Source of the DNA: Candidatus Latescibacterota bacterium
Lineage (GTDB): Bacteria > Latescibacterota > UBA2968 > UBA8231
NCBI GenBank assembly: GCA_007136405.1
Contig: SLHA01000031.1
Location: 1-63,837, forward strand
Length of the DNA: 63,837 nucleotides
Direction: 5' to 3'
The notes under the pieces were generated by a model. It saw only the letters and a program-made list of their open reading frames with translations, was not told where the DNA came from and did no database searches. Made by a program: the position numbers and the translations under genes. This document shows positions 41,631-50,190 of this stretch, one piece after another (positions within the stretch are counted from its first letter, which is position 1; every line of letters starts with the position of its first letter).

Positions 41631-42007
41631 TCGTGGACCTCGGGTTGGATGGTAATCCGCTGGCGGATGGTGACCGTCTTGCCCACCTCGACGAAGCCCG
41701 TCCAGCGCGGCGCCGAGCTAAGGTCTTGACCCGGGCGGTTGTGGATGATCTCGACGAAAAACACGGTCGCCTGCTGCTCCGAGTGTACCTCTACCGTGCG
41801 GGAATCCCCGACCTCCAGTTCGAATTCGTGATAAGCATCCGGAATTCGAATCAGTACGGGGATGTTGGTGGTGATGTTGTTGAACCGGATGACCTGACTG
41901 ACATGGGAACCCGGGCCGGTAGGATCCTTTTCCTGTTTGATGCGACAGGCGGATGCAATCAGCCCGAGCAGCAGCAGCAGCGGCACCATGCGTGTTAGGA
42001 TCATCAC
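41627..42007 (-). CDS. small lipoprotein of unknown function
   Basis: 126 residues. Signal MVPLLLLLGLIASAC with lipobox IASAC. The mature part is a single beta-rich domain (VIRFNNITTNIPVLIRIPD, VFFVEIIHNRPG, KTVTIRQRITIQ). It is translationally coupled to discoidin paralogue 3, so it may anchor or accompany that protein on the outer membrane (inference). No family recognised. Confidence 0.82.
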   Translation of the reverse strand: MMILTRMVPLLLLLGLIASACRIKQEKDPTGPGSHVSQVIRFNNITTNIPVLIRIPDAYHEFELEVGDSRTVEVHSEQQATVFFVEIIHNRPGQDLSSAPRWTGFVEVGKTVTIRQRITIQPEVHD

Positions 42008-42076
42008 CGATCACCGTCTATGGGAGCCTGTCGAGGCAGGGCGCCCCAACAGGCTCGTCAGCAGGATGTTGGGGCG

Positions 42077-42970
42077 TTACTCGATGAACGTGGACTTGAC
42101 TGCGCCCCACGTGGCCGTCTCGACCGCGGTAGGCATGTCGGACAGATCCCATTCCAGCGGGCCCATGATCAGGTCGTTGAGATTGTCGGCCTCACGGAAC
42201 AAGGCGGTCAGCGGAGTGGTGTACCAGGCCGTCGTCTGCGACTTTTCCGGTCCGGTCTGGTCCTGGTCATCGATGTCGAAGGACATCTTGATCAAATTGC
42301 CTTCCGCCAACTGATGAATGGTGCTGGCGTCAGGGGTTTCGTCCAGCCAGTCGAAGAGCATGCGCCCGACCTCGTACGTGGTACGGTGCCCATGGGCGAG
42401 TTCGGTGGTGGTACCGGCCCAGTAGAGGTACGGAGCCTCCATGGACCATTTGGAGGCGCTGCAGGTGCAGACGTCATCACCAACTCCACCGATCAGCATG
42501 GCCTCCTGCTGGGCAAACGCGCAGCGCGGTACTCCATCCGGCTCGTTGCCATTGTAGCTGCCACCGCTGGCCGTCGCGTTGATGTACCATTCGAGGGTGT
42601 CTTGAATCCAGTACAGGCATTCGCCGGGAGCGCTCTCCTGCACGTGTACGTCATCCCATACATCGAATGCCCAGTACATCATATTGGTGCCCGGATGCCA
42701 GGCCACCTTGCCGGTGAAATCCAGTGAATTCAGGTCTTTCACCGTGCCGAACGAATTGTCGATGAAGTCGTCCACGAAGGTCAAGACATTCCATTCGGGA
42801 TAATTCGCCCACTCGCTCAGGTCTCCATCGATGCTGGGAACCACGTCGCCGGCAATACCGACGGCATACAGCGTGGGAACCTCGTCTTCACCGTGTGCCC
42901 AACGCTGCGCCATAGCATCTGTCGAAAGCAGCAGACTGAACGCCAACGCAGTCAGTAGAAAGCCCTTCAT
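42077..42970 (-). CDS. secreted CBM9/DOMON-like protein
   Basis: 297 residues. Signal MKGFLLTALAFSLLLSTDAMAQ with an excellent ribosome site, AAAGGAGAGG, just upstream. The mature region begins with the CBM9-like pattern VVPSIDGDLSEWANYPEWN and continues with MMYWAFDVWDDVHVQE and DTLEWYINATASGG. An internal Cys-containing loop (DDVCTCSASKW) could form a disulfide. It is related in fold to the protein at 28602-29501 at the other end of this gene run, so the cluster begins and ends with sugar-binding-type proteins. Ligand unknown. Confidence 0.85.
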   Translation of the reverse strand: MKGFLLTALAFSLLLSTDAMAQRWAHGEDEVPTLYAVGIAGDVVPSIDGDLSEWANYPEWNVLTFVDDFIDNSFGTVKDLNSLDFTGKVAWHPGTNMMYWAFDVWDDVHVQESAPGECLYWIQDTLEWYINATASGGSYNGNEPDGVPRCAFAQQEAMLIGGVGDDVCTCSASKWSMEAPYLYWAGTTTELAHGHRTTYEVGRMLFDWLDETPDASTIHQLAEGNLIKMSFDIDDQDQTGPEKSQTTAWYTTPLTALFREADNLNDLIMGPLEWDLSDMPTAVETATWGAVKSTFIE

Positions 42971-43222
42971 GTTGCCTCTCCTTTGGAAAGGAAGTTGTTC
43001 GTTGCTGCGGGTCTGCGATATCTGTCATGTGCTCGGCTCTATGCAACATTCCTCCTTTCTTTTCACAGGGCAGGCAGCCGCTGTAATCACGATCCGAGGA
43101 GCGCCGACCCTGCAGACGCGCCCATATATTCCCGTTCGGTCCATGGCTGGCTGAACTCGACAAAGGACATATGGCCCGTACGTGATCCGAACGTTGAACA
43201 GGAATCAGGTCCGGCGGCGATT
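42971..43222. other. 252-base gap within envelope cluster
   Basis: It holds the ribosome site of the CBM9-like gene and a second Shine-Dalgarno-like AAAGGAGGAATG at about 43045-43056 on the minus strand, which opens a frame overlapping the next gene. No credible protein results. No clear promoter or terminator was seen. Confidence 0.4.
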
Positions 43223-43972
43223 TCACGGCTTCGAGTGCGCAGCGACTTGTTCGTTCACGTGTATACGTCCGATTTCCCGTTCGAAGACATACTCGACATC
43301 GACCTTCTCGATGGGTTCATCCCAGACGTCGAAACGCAGTGCGACATCGCGTAAAATTACCGTGATGCGTTGTACGTCGTGGTGCAGCACCGGGAACACG
43401 ATGTAGCCCTCGGCCTCCTGTCCGCTGAATATGAAATCATCCCGGTACATCGAGTTTCGCAAAATGGACATGCGTTCCCTGTGTCTGGCATACTTGTTGC
43501 CCGCATATGCGATCGCATAGCGCAGGTAATAATCCTCCAGTTGTCGCAGCGTCAGGGGCGTGTATCGCCGCCCATTGTCGGCCACGATGACCACCCGCGA
43601 CGGATCGAGGCGCATTTTGGGATACATGTAGTTTTTGACACTCACCAGAAACACAGTAAAGCGGGATGGGACCTGCTGCAGTTCAGGATCCTCCCAGTCG
43701 CCAAAGGTGTAGGGATTGGTGGATTCCAGGCCGCTGTGAGAATGCCGGTGGAAATGCCGGTTCAGGGCTTCGTCGGTCATGGGGCGTATGCCGATTTCCA
43801 GCCTGCCGTCGATAAAGGTGACCGTGCCATCGTCGCTGACCTGCAGGTTGAGCACACGCTCTGACTCCGGGGCAGGATACAGCGGCCCGGTGTAGTACCG
43901 GTATCCGCACCCCGTATGGAGCAGCAGAACGATGAAGCCCGCCAATACCGGCACGCGCAGCCTGACGCTCAT
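43223..43972 (-). CDS. lipoprotein of unknown function
   Basis: 249 residues. Signal MSVRLRVPVLAGFIVLLLHTGC with a lipobox-like HTGC. The mature protein starts with a Tyr-rich GYRYYTGPLY, followed by beta-rich segments (LNLQVSDDGTVTFIDGRLEI, SRFTVFLVSVKNYMYPKMRL, RVVIVADNGRRYTPLTL). No catalytic motif. It is the first gene after the promoter at 44243-44215 and thus likely heads the envelope gene run. Family unknown. Confidence 0.83.
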   Translation of the reverse strand: MSVRLRVPVLAGFIVLLLHTGCGYRYYTGPLYPAPESERVLNLQVSDDGTVTFIDGRLEIGIRPMTDEALNRHFHRHSHSGLESTNPYTFGDWEDPELQQVPSRFTVFLVSVKNYMYPKMRLDPSRVVIVADNGRRYTPLTLRQLEDYYLRYAIAYAGNKYARHRERMSILRNSMYRDDFIFSGQEAEGYIVFPVLHHDVQRITVILRDVALRFDVWDEPIEKVDVEYVFEREIGRIHVNEQVAAHSKP

Positions 43973-44555
43973 GTTGTCTCTCTACCTTGTTTCTGCAGTA
44001 GCGACCTGCAGGGCCGGAGGGCAAGGCGCTGCCATGCAACTCTGGTGGCGCGAACAACCGTATGACCGTTCGCCGGATGCGGAGACCTGGACCTCCAGGG
44101 TGTAGGCTGCCTCGGACGTTGCAGCACGGACGCACTTGCATCACAGAATCCCTTGCAACGCTGAACCCTTTTTGGTCTGCAGTCTGCAAACATTCTTTGA
44201 CATCCTTTGGCTAGCTTTTACTCCGGTCCAGTAGTCATGTCAAGCGAAATCTACAGGCATCGGCCGGAACCGGGGAGGTGGGCTTTCCGGCTCACGGGTT
44301 CACGCCTCTGCTGGCATTGTGTAAATCCCTGCTAATGTGGCAGATGGGGGTTCTGGGGGCGGATACGGTTCGATGCTGTGCGCGGGAGAGTACAAAGGTT
44401 GACTTACCTATGGGCATTAAGAGTCAGGTTTGTCAACTAGCAGCGCGCTGCGGAGTGGCGCAGGCAGATCCGCTGGCGGGGCAGGCGATGCCGCGGCCCT
44501 GTTCCAGGGTGATGGAGTCGCCCGGGGGAACCGGGGAGTGCCGGGTATGTTTCGA
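43973..44555. other. intergenic region upstream of the envelope gene run
   Basis: 583 bases between two minus-strand genes. It contains a good minus-strand promoter at 44243-44215, giving a leader of about 235 bases. Open frames in it (for example 43683-44189 minus, 44278-44736 plus) lack ribosome sites and motifs and are not called. No terminator for the 44556 gene was recognised. Confidence 0.5.
44215..44243 (-). promoter_or_regulatory. promoter of the envelope gene run
   Basis: On the minus strand a perfect TTGACA (44243-44238), a 17-base spacer and TAAAAG (44220-44215). Confidence 0.62.
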
Positions 44556-47450
44556 TCATTCACCCAGCCGGCGTCGCAAGCGCTCGATGTGCGCCACGAC
44601 CCGGGGTTCCTCTCCCGTCAGTCGGGTCACTCTTTCCCAGCTGCGCAGCGCTTCGCGGTACTGCCCGGCTGCTTCATACGCAGCGGCCAGATTGCGGTGG
44701 ATCAGGTCGACATCGGGCCGCAGCACCGCTGCCTGAATGTACGCGGCGATCGCCCGGTCGAACTGGCCCAGCCGGTAGTAGGCCTGTCCCAGGTCGTTGA
44801 GGGCCTGCGGATACTCCGGTTGCCGGAGCAGAGCGGCTTCATACTTATCGATGGCGGCTTCAAGCCGGTTCTGCCGGTGGTAGAAGACGCCCATCCCGTA
44901 CAATGCCCGGGGATCCTCCGGGGCTTCCTCCAGGACGACGAGGAAATAGTCCTGCGCTCTCAACAAGTCGCCCAGAGCCATGTACAGGAAACCCATGCCG
45001 GTGAGGGACTCATGGTCTTCGGGGCGCCGGGCCAGTTGGCGCCGGTAGTCGTCCAGATGCCGCTCCAGGCGTTGCTCGCGCTCATGCAGCCGGCGGAAGA
45101 TCCGTTCATGCCTTTCGGCTTCTTCGTGACGCTCCAGGCGCTGGTACAGGCGCATCAGACTCAGGTGTGGTCCCGGCAGCTCGGGCGCGTGTCCGGTCGC
45201 CTGCAAGAAGGCTTTCTCTGCCAGATCCAGCCGCCGGGCCTGTTCATAGGTATGGCCCAACCAGTTGTGCGCCTCCCAGGAGTACGGTGAGAGTTCAACG
45301 GTTTTTTCCATGGCAGCTACGGCGCGTTCCGGTTGGTTCAAGCCCAGATAGGTTTTTGCGAGCACGAACTGGACACCTGCCCGTTCGGGATCCTGGGTGA
45401 CGGCGTGTTCCAGCATCCGGGCTGCTTCCGCGTACATTCCCAGGCCGGAGTGAAAAACCACGCCGAGATGAACGTGGGCCTGCACATGGTTCGGCTCGCG
45501 CCGGATCACCGCCTCGAAGGCCGCGCGCGCCTCTGCATATCGACCACTGTTGTAGTAATCTTTTCCGGCTTCGATGTAGTCTTCCAGGTTCCAGTGCGAT
45601 TCGCCGACCGCCGGCAGAACCTCGGGCTCCGGGGGCTGCCGCACTAGCAACTCCAGCACCGGCGGCGGTACCGGATCGCCAGCCAGGATCGTCTCCCGGT
45701 CTTCATGTACGGTGAGGTACCGCCGTAACGGCGGATTCTTCACGACCTGCTCCAGGCCGGAGGGCCAGCGGATCTGGATCCGTTCGACCTGTTGCCGCTG
45801 GCTCAGACCGAAGACCAGCCGGGGATCGTTTGCCGATTGAAATCCATAACCGCGCTGAACCTCCCGTGTCTGGATCAACTCGCCGGATTCGACCCGTACC
45901 CGCGCGCCGATGGCGTCACGATTGCTGCGTGTGCCGATCAACTTCAGCCCCAGCCATTCGTTCCAGTTGCCGCCTTCGTTGCGCAGCAGAGACGGCGGTG
46001 CGTTCATGTTGTTCACTACTAGGTCGATGTCTCCGTCATTATCGAAATCACCCAGCGCCGCACCCCGACTGGACAGTTCGATGGCAAATCCCGGGCCGGC
46101 CTCCCTGCCCACCTCCTCGAAGGTTCCGTCCCCCAGGTTGCGGAACAACAGATTCCGCTGGTTGTACCGCAAACCCGACCCCTGACCTTGCAACTGGGTA
46201 TAGAGATGGCCATTGGCCACATACAGGTCCAGCCAGCCGTCATTGTCGTAATCGAAAAAACCGGTACTCCAACCCAGGTACGGCCTGACCACCCCTCCCA
46301 GCCCCACGGCATACGTGACGTCGGTGAACAGGTCGCCTCCTTCGTTGCGGTACAGGGTGTTCACATCATCGGCGAAGTTCGTCACGAACAGATCCATCCA
46401 GCCGTCGTTGTTCACATCACCGGCGTGCACCCCCATGCCAGCCTGGGCCATTCCGTCCAGGCTGTACGCCGCTCCCGCAAGAGCACCGACATTCTTCCAT
46501 TGCCAGTTGCCCTGGTTGACATAGAGCATATTGGCTTCGCCGTCGTTGGCGACATAGATATCCTGCCAGCCATTGTGGGTATAGTCCCCAAAGATCACGC
46601 CCAATCCCGACGAGCGTGTGTGGGCTATTCCGGTCGCCTGGCTCATATCCTCGAAGGTGCCGTCACCGCGGTTGCGATAGACCACATCCGCCTGGCGCGG
46701 CACGTCCCTGGGGCCGCAGTACACCTCGAGCCCTTTGTAGATGCAGGGACGGCCACCTCCCGGAGGATCGGTCAAGCTGACCTCCAGATAGTTGACGATG
46801 TACAGATCCAGTAGCCCGTTGTTGTCCAGGTCTCCGAAGGCGGCACTGGTACCCCAACCAGGATCACCGACGCCGGCCTGTTCGGTCACCTCCGCGAAAC
46901 GGCCGTCGCCCTGGTTCCTGTATAGCCGGTTGGGGCCGTAGTACGTGACGTACAGGTCTGCATAGCCATCGTTGGTGTAGTCGCCGACGGCACACCCCAT
47001 GGCCCAGCCACCGGCACGCAGACCCGCTTCGTCCGTGACCTCGTGGAATACGCGAGTCATTCCATCGGGGCCGGTGGTGTTGCGGAACAGGCGATTGGTG
47101 GCGCCCTCCGGCTCCGCGTCGACGCCCAGATGGGTGCCGTTGGTCACGAAGATATCCAGCCAGCCGTCATTGTCGTAATCGAAGAAGGCCACGCCGGCGG
47201 ACTGGGTTTCGACGATATGCTCCGGCGGCCGGGTGGTAGAGCCTGACACATTCACAAAAGTCAAACCCGCTTCTTCACTGACATCGACAAACTGGACCCA
47301 GAGCGCCGTGCTGTCGGCATCAACCTGGTGCACGGGTGCAGCAGGCTGTTCGGTCGCCGTTGTGTGCACCTGCTGTTCGATCTCGCTGCAGGCCGTCGTC
47401 GAGAGTATGGCCAGAGTGATGACGACTGCGATGCGCTTGTGGTCAGTCAT
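44556..47450 (-). CDS. FG-GAP/UnbV/TPR lipoprotein
   Basis: 964 residues from the ATG at 47450; an upstream start at 47492 would add 14 residues before the signal. Signal MTDHKRIAVVITLAILSTTAC with Cys21. FG-GAP propeller motifs follow (DYDNDGWLDIF, DYTNDGYADLY, DLDNNGLLDLY, DVNNDGWMDLF, DFDNDGDIDLV), then ASPIC/UnbV (SNRDAIGARVRV, QVERIQIRWPSG). The last 360 residues are TPRs (YNSGRYAEARAAFEAVIRRE, YRLGQFDRAIAAYIQA). The head is homologous to the protein at 1721-3541, but the TPR tail is unique here, suggesting that a partner protein is bound. Probably outer-membrane anchored and facing outside or the periplasm. Confidence 0.92.
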   Translation of the reverse strand: MTDHKRIAVVITLAILSTTACSEIEQQVHTTATEQPAAPVHQVDADSTALWVQFVDVSEEAGLTFVNVSGSTTRPPEHIVETQSAGVAFFDYDNDGWLDIFVTNGTHLGVDAEPEGATNRLFRNTTGPDGMTRVFHEVTDEAGLRAGGWAMGCAVGDYTNDGYADLYVTYYGPNRLYRNQGDGRFAEVTEQAGVGDPGWGTSAAFGDLDNNGLLDLYIVNYLEVSLTDPPGGGRPCIYKGLEVYCGPRDVPRQADVVYRNRGDGTFEDMSQATGIAHTRSSGLGVIFGDYTHNGWQDIYVANDGEANMLYVNQGNWQWKNVGALAGAAYSLDGMAQAGMGVHAGDVNNDGWMDLFVTNFADDVNTLYRNEGGDLFTDVTYAVGLGGVVRPYLGWSTGFFDYDNDGWLDLYVANGHLYTQLQGQGSGLRYNQRNLLFRNLGDGTFEEVGREAGPGFAIELSSRGAALGDFDNDGDIDLVVNNMNAPPSLLRNEGGNWNEWLGLKLIGTRSNRDAIGARVRVESGELIQTREVQRGYGFQSANDPRLVFGLSQRQQVERIQIRWPSGLEQVVKNPPLRRYLTVHEDRETILAGDPVPPPVLELLVRQPPEPEVLPAVGESHWNLEDYIEAGKDYYNSGRYAEARAAFEAVIRREPNHVQAHVHLGVVFHSGLGMYAEAARMLEHAVTQDPERAGVQFVLAKTYLGLNQPERAVAAMEKTVELSPYSWEAHNWLGHTYEQARRLDLAEKAFLQATGHAPELPGPHLSLMRLYQRLERHEEAERHERIFRRLHEREQRLERHLDDYRRQLARRPEDHESLTGMGFLYMALGDLLRAQDYFLVVLEEAPEDPRALYGMGVFYHRQNRLEAAIDKYEAALLRQPEYPQALNDLGQAYYRLGQFDRAIAAYIQAAVLRPDVDLIHRNLAAAYEAAGQYREALRSWERVTRLTGEEPRVVAHIERLRRRLGE

Positions 47451-47637
47451 GGTAAACACAGCAATGCCTGTGTTGTACGAAGACAACTGCACCGATTCAG
47501 CTGACTATGTTGGGTGTACGTGGGACCGATAGATCCTCAGGATGCTATCGCATCGTCTATGAGCAACACCATGCGGCAGGTTCATTTTTGGCTAGCTGCC
47601 CTCCAGAGCAAACCGCCGTCATCTCGACCCGTAGAAA

Positions 47638-47667
47638 AGTATGGTCGAGGCACAATGCACCTGTCAA
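47638..47667 (-). promoter_or_regulatory. promoter of the UnbV/TPR lipoprotein gene
   Basis: On the minus strand a perfect TTGACA (47667-47662), an 18-base spacer and CATACT (47643-47638), about 190 bases before the ATG at 47450. Confidence 0.55.
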
Positions 47668-47712
47668 GTTTCTTATGGGACAGCCGTGCAGAGATGTGCC
47701 GGAACAGGGGGG

Positions 47713-48693
47713 TTAGAACAGTGGCTGCGGAGACCGGCTGGCTCGGTCGATGCGGTAGACCTGGCGCTGGCCGGGTTCGGCAACCCACACCGAAGCCTCG
47801 TCTGCATGCAAACCCGCCGGGCTGCGCAGGGGGGCGCCCTCCAGCCAGGGCGCCGTATCCCCGGCCGCGTCGAAGCGCCAGATGCGTCTGCCGTAGCTGT
47901 CGGAAATGAGGCCGTGATCACCGGCCCATGTCAGACCGTTGGGATACCGGTAAGGTCGTCCAGCGATCACCACTGTGCTCGTTTGCGTCTCCACGTCGAT
48001 ACGCTGGACCGTGGCATCCTCCAGCGTGACTGCCCACAGGGCTCCTTCGTTATCGAAAGCAAGGCCCCGGGCGTCGACGGCGACCACCGGGTGGGGCGTG
48101 CCGCCGTCGATCGGTAGCCGCAACACGGACCGGGTCTCCGCATCACCGACATACACGGCATCTCCGCCGGGACATACGGCCATCGCTACGGCGATGCCGA
48201 TGTTGCCGCCACTGAGCGGTTCCGGTGTGGCCTCCGGCGAGGCGATGCGGTACACCTCACGGGTGGCGGAATCACCCACGAGGATGCCGCCCCGTGGATG
48301 CAGCGCAACGCTGCGGGGACGGTTGAGCGGCGAGCCGAACCGGCGCGAACCGCGGGCGAACAACCGTGATCCAGACGCGTCGACCTGCCATATCCCCGGC
48401 AGGTCGAGGTCGACGACATACAGGAGCGGTCCGTCCGCCACCACAGCGATCGGATACACGGGTGCGCCAGCAGTTTCGGGGGGCGGCTCATCGGCGCAGG
48501 CGCGGTCTGCCGCAGGACTCGATACGGTCATCATCAGCACGGTGAACACCAGCATCACCATGGCTGTCACGGCCGGCAGCGATGCGACCTGGCAGTCGAT
48601 CCGCGCGGCGTAGCGTTGCACGGAGACTCGTATGCCTGTGCGGTGTGATCCGGGAACCCTGCGGGCCTGCAGGACGAGTCCTGCCTCATCCAT
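47713..48693 (-). CDS. NHL/SMP-30-like beta-propeller protein, membrane-anchored
   Basis: 326 residues from the ATG at 48693, with a GAAGGAAG sequence about 10 bases upstream. A hydrophobic segment (MVMLVFTVLMMTV, about 45-57) lies unusually far in, so it may be an N-terminal anchor; a start at 48561 would make it a normal signal. The mature part has six NHL-like blades (PLLYVVDLDLPGIWQVDASG, GGILVGDSATREVYRI, DAVYVGDAETRSVLRL, GLISDSYGRRIWRF, SVWVAEPGQRQVYRID). The family often binds ligands or acts as lactonase-type enzymes; no catalytic metal set could be confirmed. It follows the two amidohydrolase genes after 81 bases. Confidence 0.82.
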   Translation of the reverse strand: MDEAGLVLQARRVPGSHRTGIRVSVQRYAARIDCQVASLPAVTAMVMLVFTVLMMTVSSPAADRACADEPPPETAGAPVYPIAVVADGPLLYVVDLDLPGIWQVDASGSRLFARGSRRFGSPLNRPRSVALHPRGGILVGDSATREVYRIASPEATPEPLSGGNIGIAVAMAVCPGGDAVYVGDAETRSVLRLPIDGGTPHPVVAVDARGLAFDNEGALWAVTLEDATVQRIDVETQTSTVVIAGRPYRYPNGLTWAGDHGLISDSYGRRIWRFDAAGDTAPWLEGAPLRSPAGLHADEASVWVAEPGQRQVYRIDRASRSPQPLF

Positions 48694-48774
48694 CCTGACG
48701 CTTCCTTCGGCTCCATTGCTGCACGGTTGTAGTGCGCGTATCTCCCCGGCGGCTGCCGTAACGCCGCCCGCTGC

Positions 48775-50190
48775 TCAGGGCGTGTCTTGCACTCGCCCGC
48801 GGTATCTACGGTACAGCTGGCGCTGGATATCATCCATGTCGCTCTCGCGGCCTCGGACGTACACCTGCTCTATCCGGGTGGCGTATTCCAGCGGATTGCC
48901 GTCGGTGACGAGCAGCGTGGCATCCATACCCACTTCCAGAGCCCCGACGCGGTCGTTTAGACCGAGTATGGCCGCCGGGTACAGGGTCACGGCCTTGAGG
49001 GCTTCCTCCATCGGCAGCCCGAATGCCGCCGCCGCGCCCGCCTCGTGCGGCAGACGGTTGGCGTTGGCCGCATTGGCCGCGCCGGCAATCGCAAAGGTCA
49101 CTCCGGCCTGATGCAACTGCGCCGGCAAGCGGTAACGGGCGTCATACGGTTCCCAGTTCCGGGCGGGCGAGGCCAGTACCGTGGTGACGATAACGGGCAC
49201 GCCCAGATCCCGCAACTGTCCGCTGACCATATGCGCATCCCGGCCGCCCAGGATGACCAGCCGCAGCCCTTCCTGTTCCGCCCAGGTCGCTGCATCCTGT
49301 ATCTGTCGCACTTCGTCCGCGGCGACCACCACCGGACTGTCGCCGTTCAAAAACGGCAGCATGGCCTCCAGTCGGCTGTCGTGATCGTGGTGCGGCGCCA
49401 GACCCTGCTGCTTGGCCGCGCGCGCCGCCTGGTACGCCCGGGCGTCCGCGAAGATCGCGCGCAGTTCACGGACCGCCGCAGCATATTCGTCGCGTTCCGG
49501 CCGTCCGGGCCACTGGACGATCAGGCCCACAGCCGTTTTCAGGACCATTTCGTCCCAGGCCCAGCCATCCAGGGCCATGGCGGCCGACTGGCCGGAGATC
49601 AATCCGCCGGCAGGGGAGGTCACCGCGGTCAGAATGCCGGCGGAGCGTGCCACACCGATGTGCCGGCTGGCGGGATTGAAGGCGATTTCCGCCCGCACAT
49701 TGGGATTGATGCGTCCCTGTTCGACGATATCGACCGTCATGGGCACGGCGCCGATCTCGTAGATGCCGATCTGACTCCAGGCATCGATCAGCCCCGGATA
49801 CACGTGTTTTCCATCGATCGGCACGACCTGGGTGCCTGATGGCAGATCGACGTTGACACCGATGGCGGTGATGGTGCCTGCCTCGAACAGAAGCGTGCCA
49901 TCCTGGATCACTCCGGCCGTCACGGTATGGATGGCGCCGCCGGTGAGCGCGATCGGCCCGGTTTGAGGCGGGGCGGGCAGCTGCGCCGGCAGCGGCTCAG
50001 CCAGAACGGCCAGCCAGCCGAGAGCGACGGCAGCAACCATACGGCGAACGATACCCGCGGCCGGCGGCCGCGGGCGCCCACCGTCCTCCGGTGCCGATGC
50101 GGGACGGGTGGGCGCGGACGGCGGCGATCCGTGCGGGCGCGGCTGGCGCCGGTCATCGGACGCGGTGCAGGTACAGGAGCGATCAGTCAT
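48775..50190 (-). CDS. amidohydrolase-like protein lacking the HxH metal motif
   Basis: 471 residues, Arg/Pro-rich N-terminus, then a signal-type hydrophobic stretch (MVAAVALGWLAVLAEPLPAQ). The amidohydrolase pattern is clear: ALTGGAIHTVTAG, VYPGLIDAWSQIGIYE, then ALKAVTLYPAAILGL and VGALEVGMDATLLVTDG. The metal-binding HxH that normally follows PGLIDA is replaced by WSQ, so a binuclear metal centre is unlikely. The start overlaps the stop of the upstream gene by 8 bases. It may be a catalytically dead partner of the double amidohydrolase, or use a different chemistry; this is inference. Confidence 0.87.
   Translation of the reverse strand: MTDRSCTCTASDDRRQPRPHGSPPSAPTRPASAPEDGGRPRPPAAGIVRRMVAAVALGWLAVLAEPLPAQLPAPPQTGPIALTGGAIHTVTAGVIQDGTLLFEAGTITAIGVNVDLPSGTQVVPIDGKHVYPGLIDAWSQIGIYEIGAVPMTVDIVEQGRINPNVRAEIAFNPASRHIGVARSAGILTAVTSPAGGLISGQSAAMALDGWAWDEMVLKTAVGLIVQWPGRPERDEYAAAVRELRAIFADARAYQAARAAKQQGLAPHHDHDSRLEAMLPFLNGDSPVVVAADEVRQIQDAATWAEQEGLRLVILGGRDAHMVSGQLRDLGVPVIVTTVLASPARNWEPYDARYRLPAQLHQAGVTFAIAGAANAANANRLPHEAGAAAAFGLPMEEALKAVTLYPAAILGLNDRVGALEVGMDATLLVTDGNPLEYATRIEQVYVRGRESDMDDIQRQLYRRYRGRVQDTP

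Noticed and set aside
43683-44189. 168-codon minus-strand open frame upstream of the lipoprotein
   Set aside because: It overlaps the lipoprotein gene in another frame and has no motif or ribosome site.
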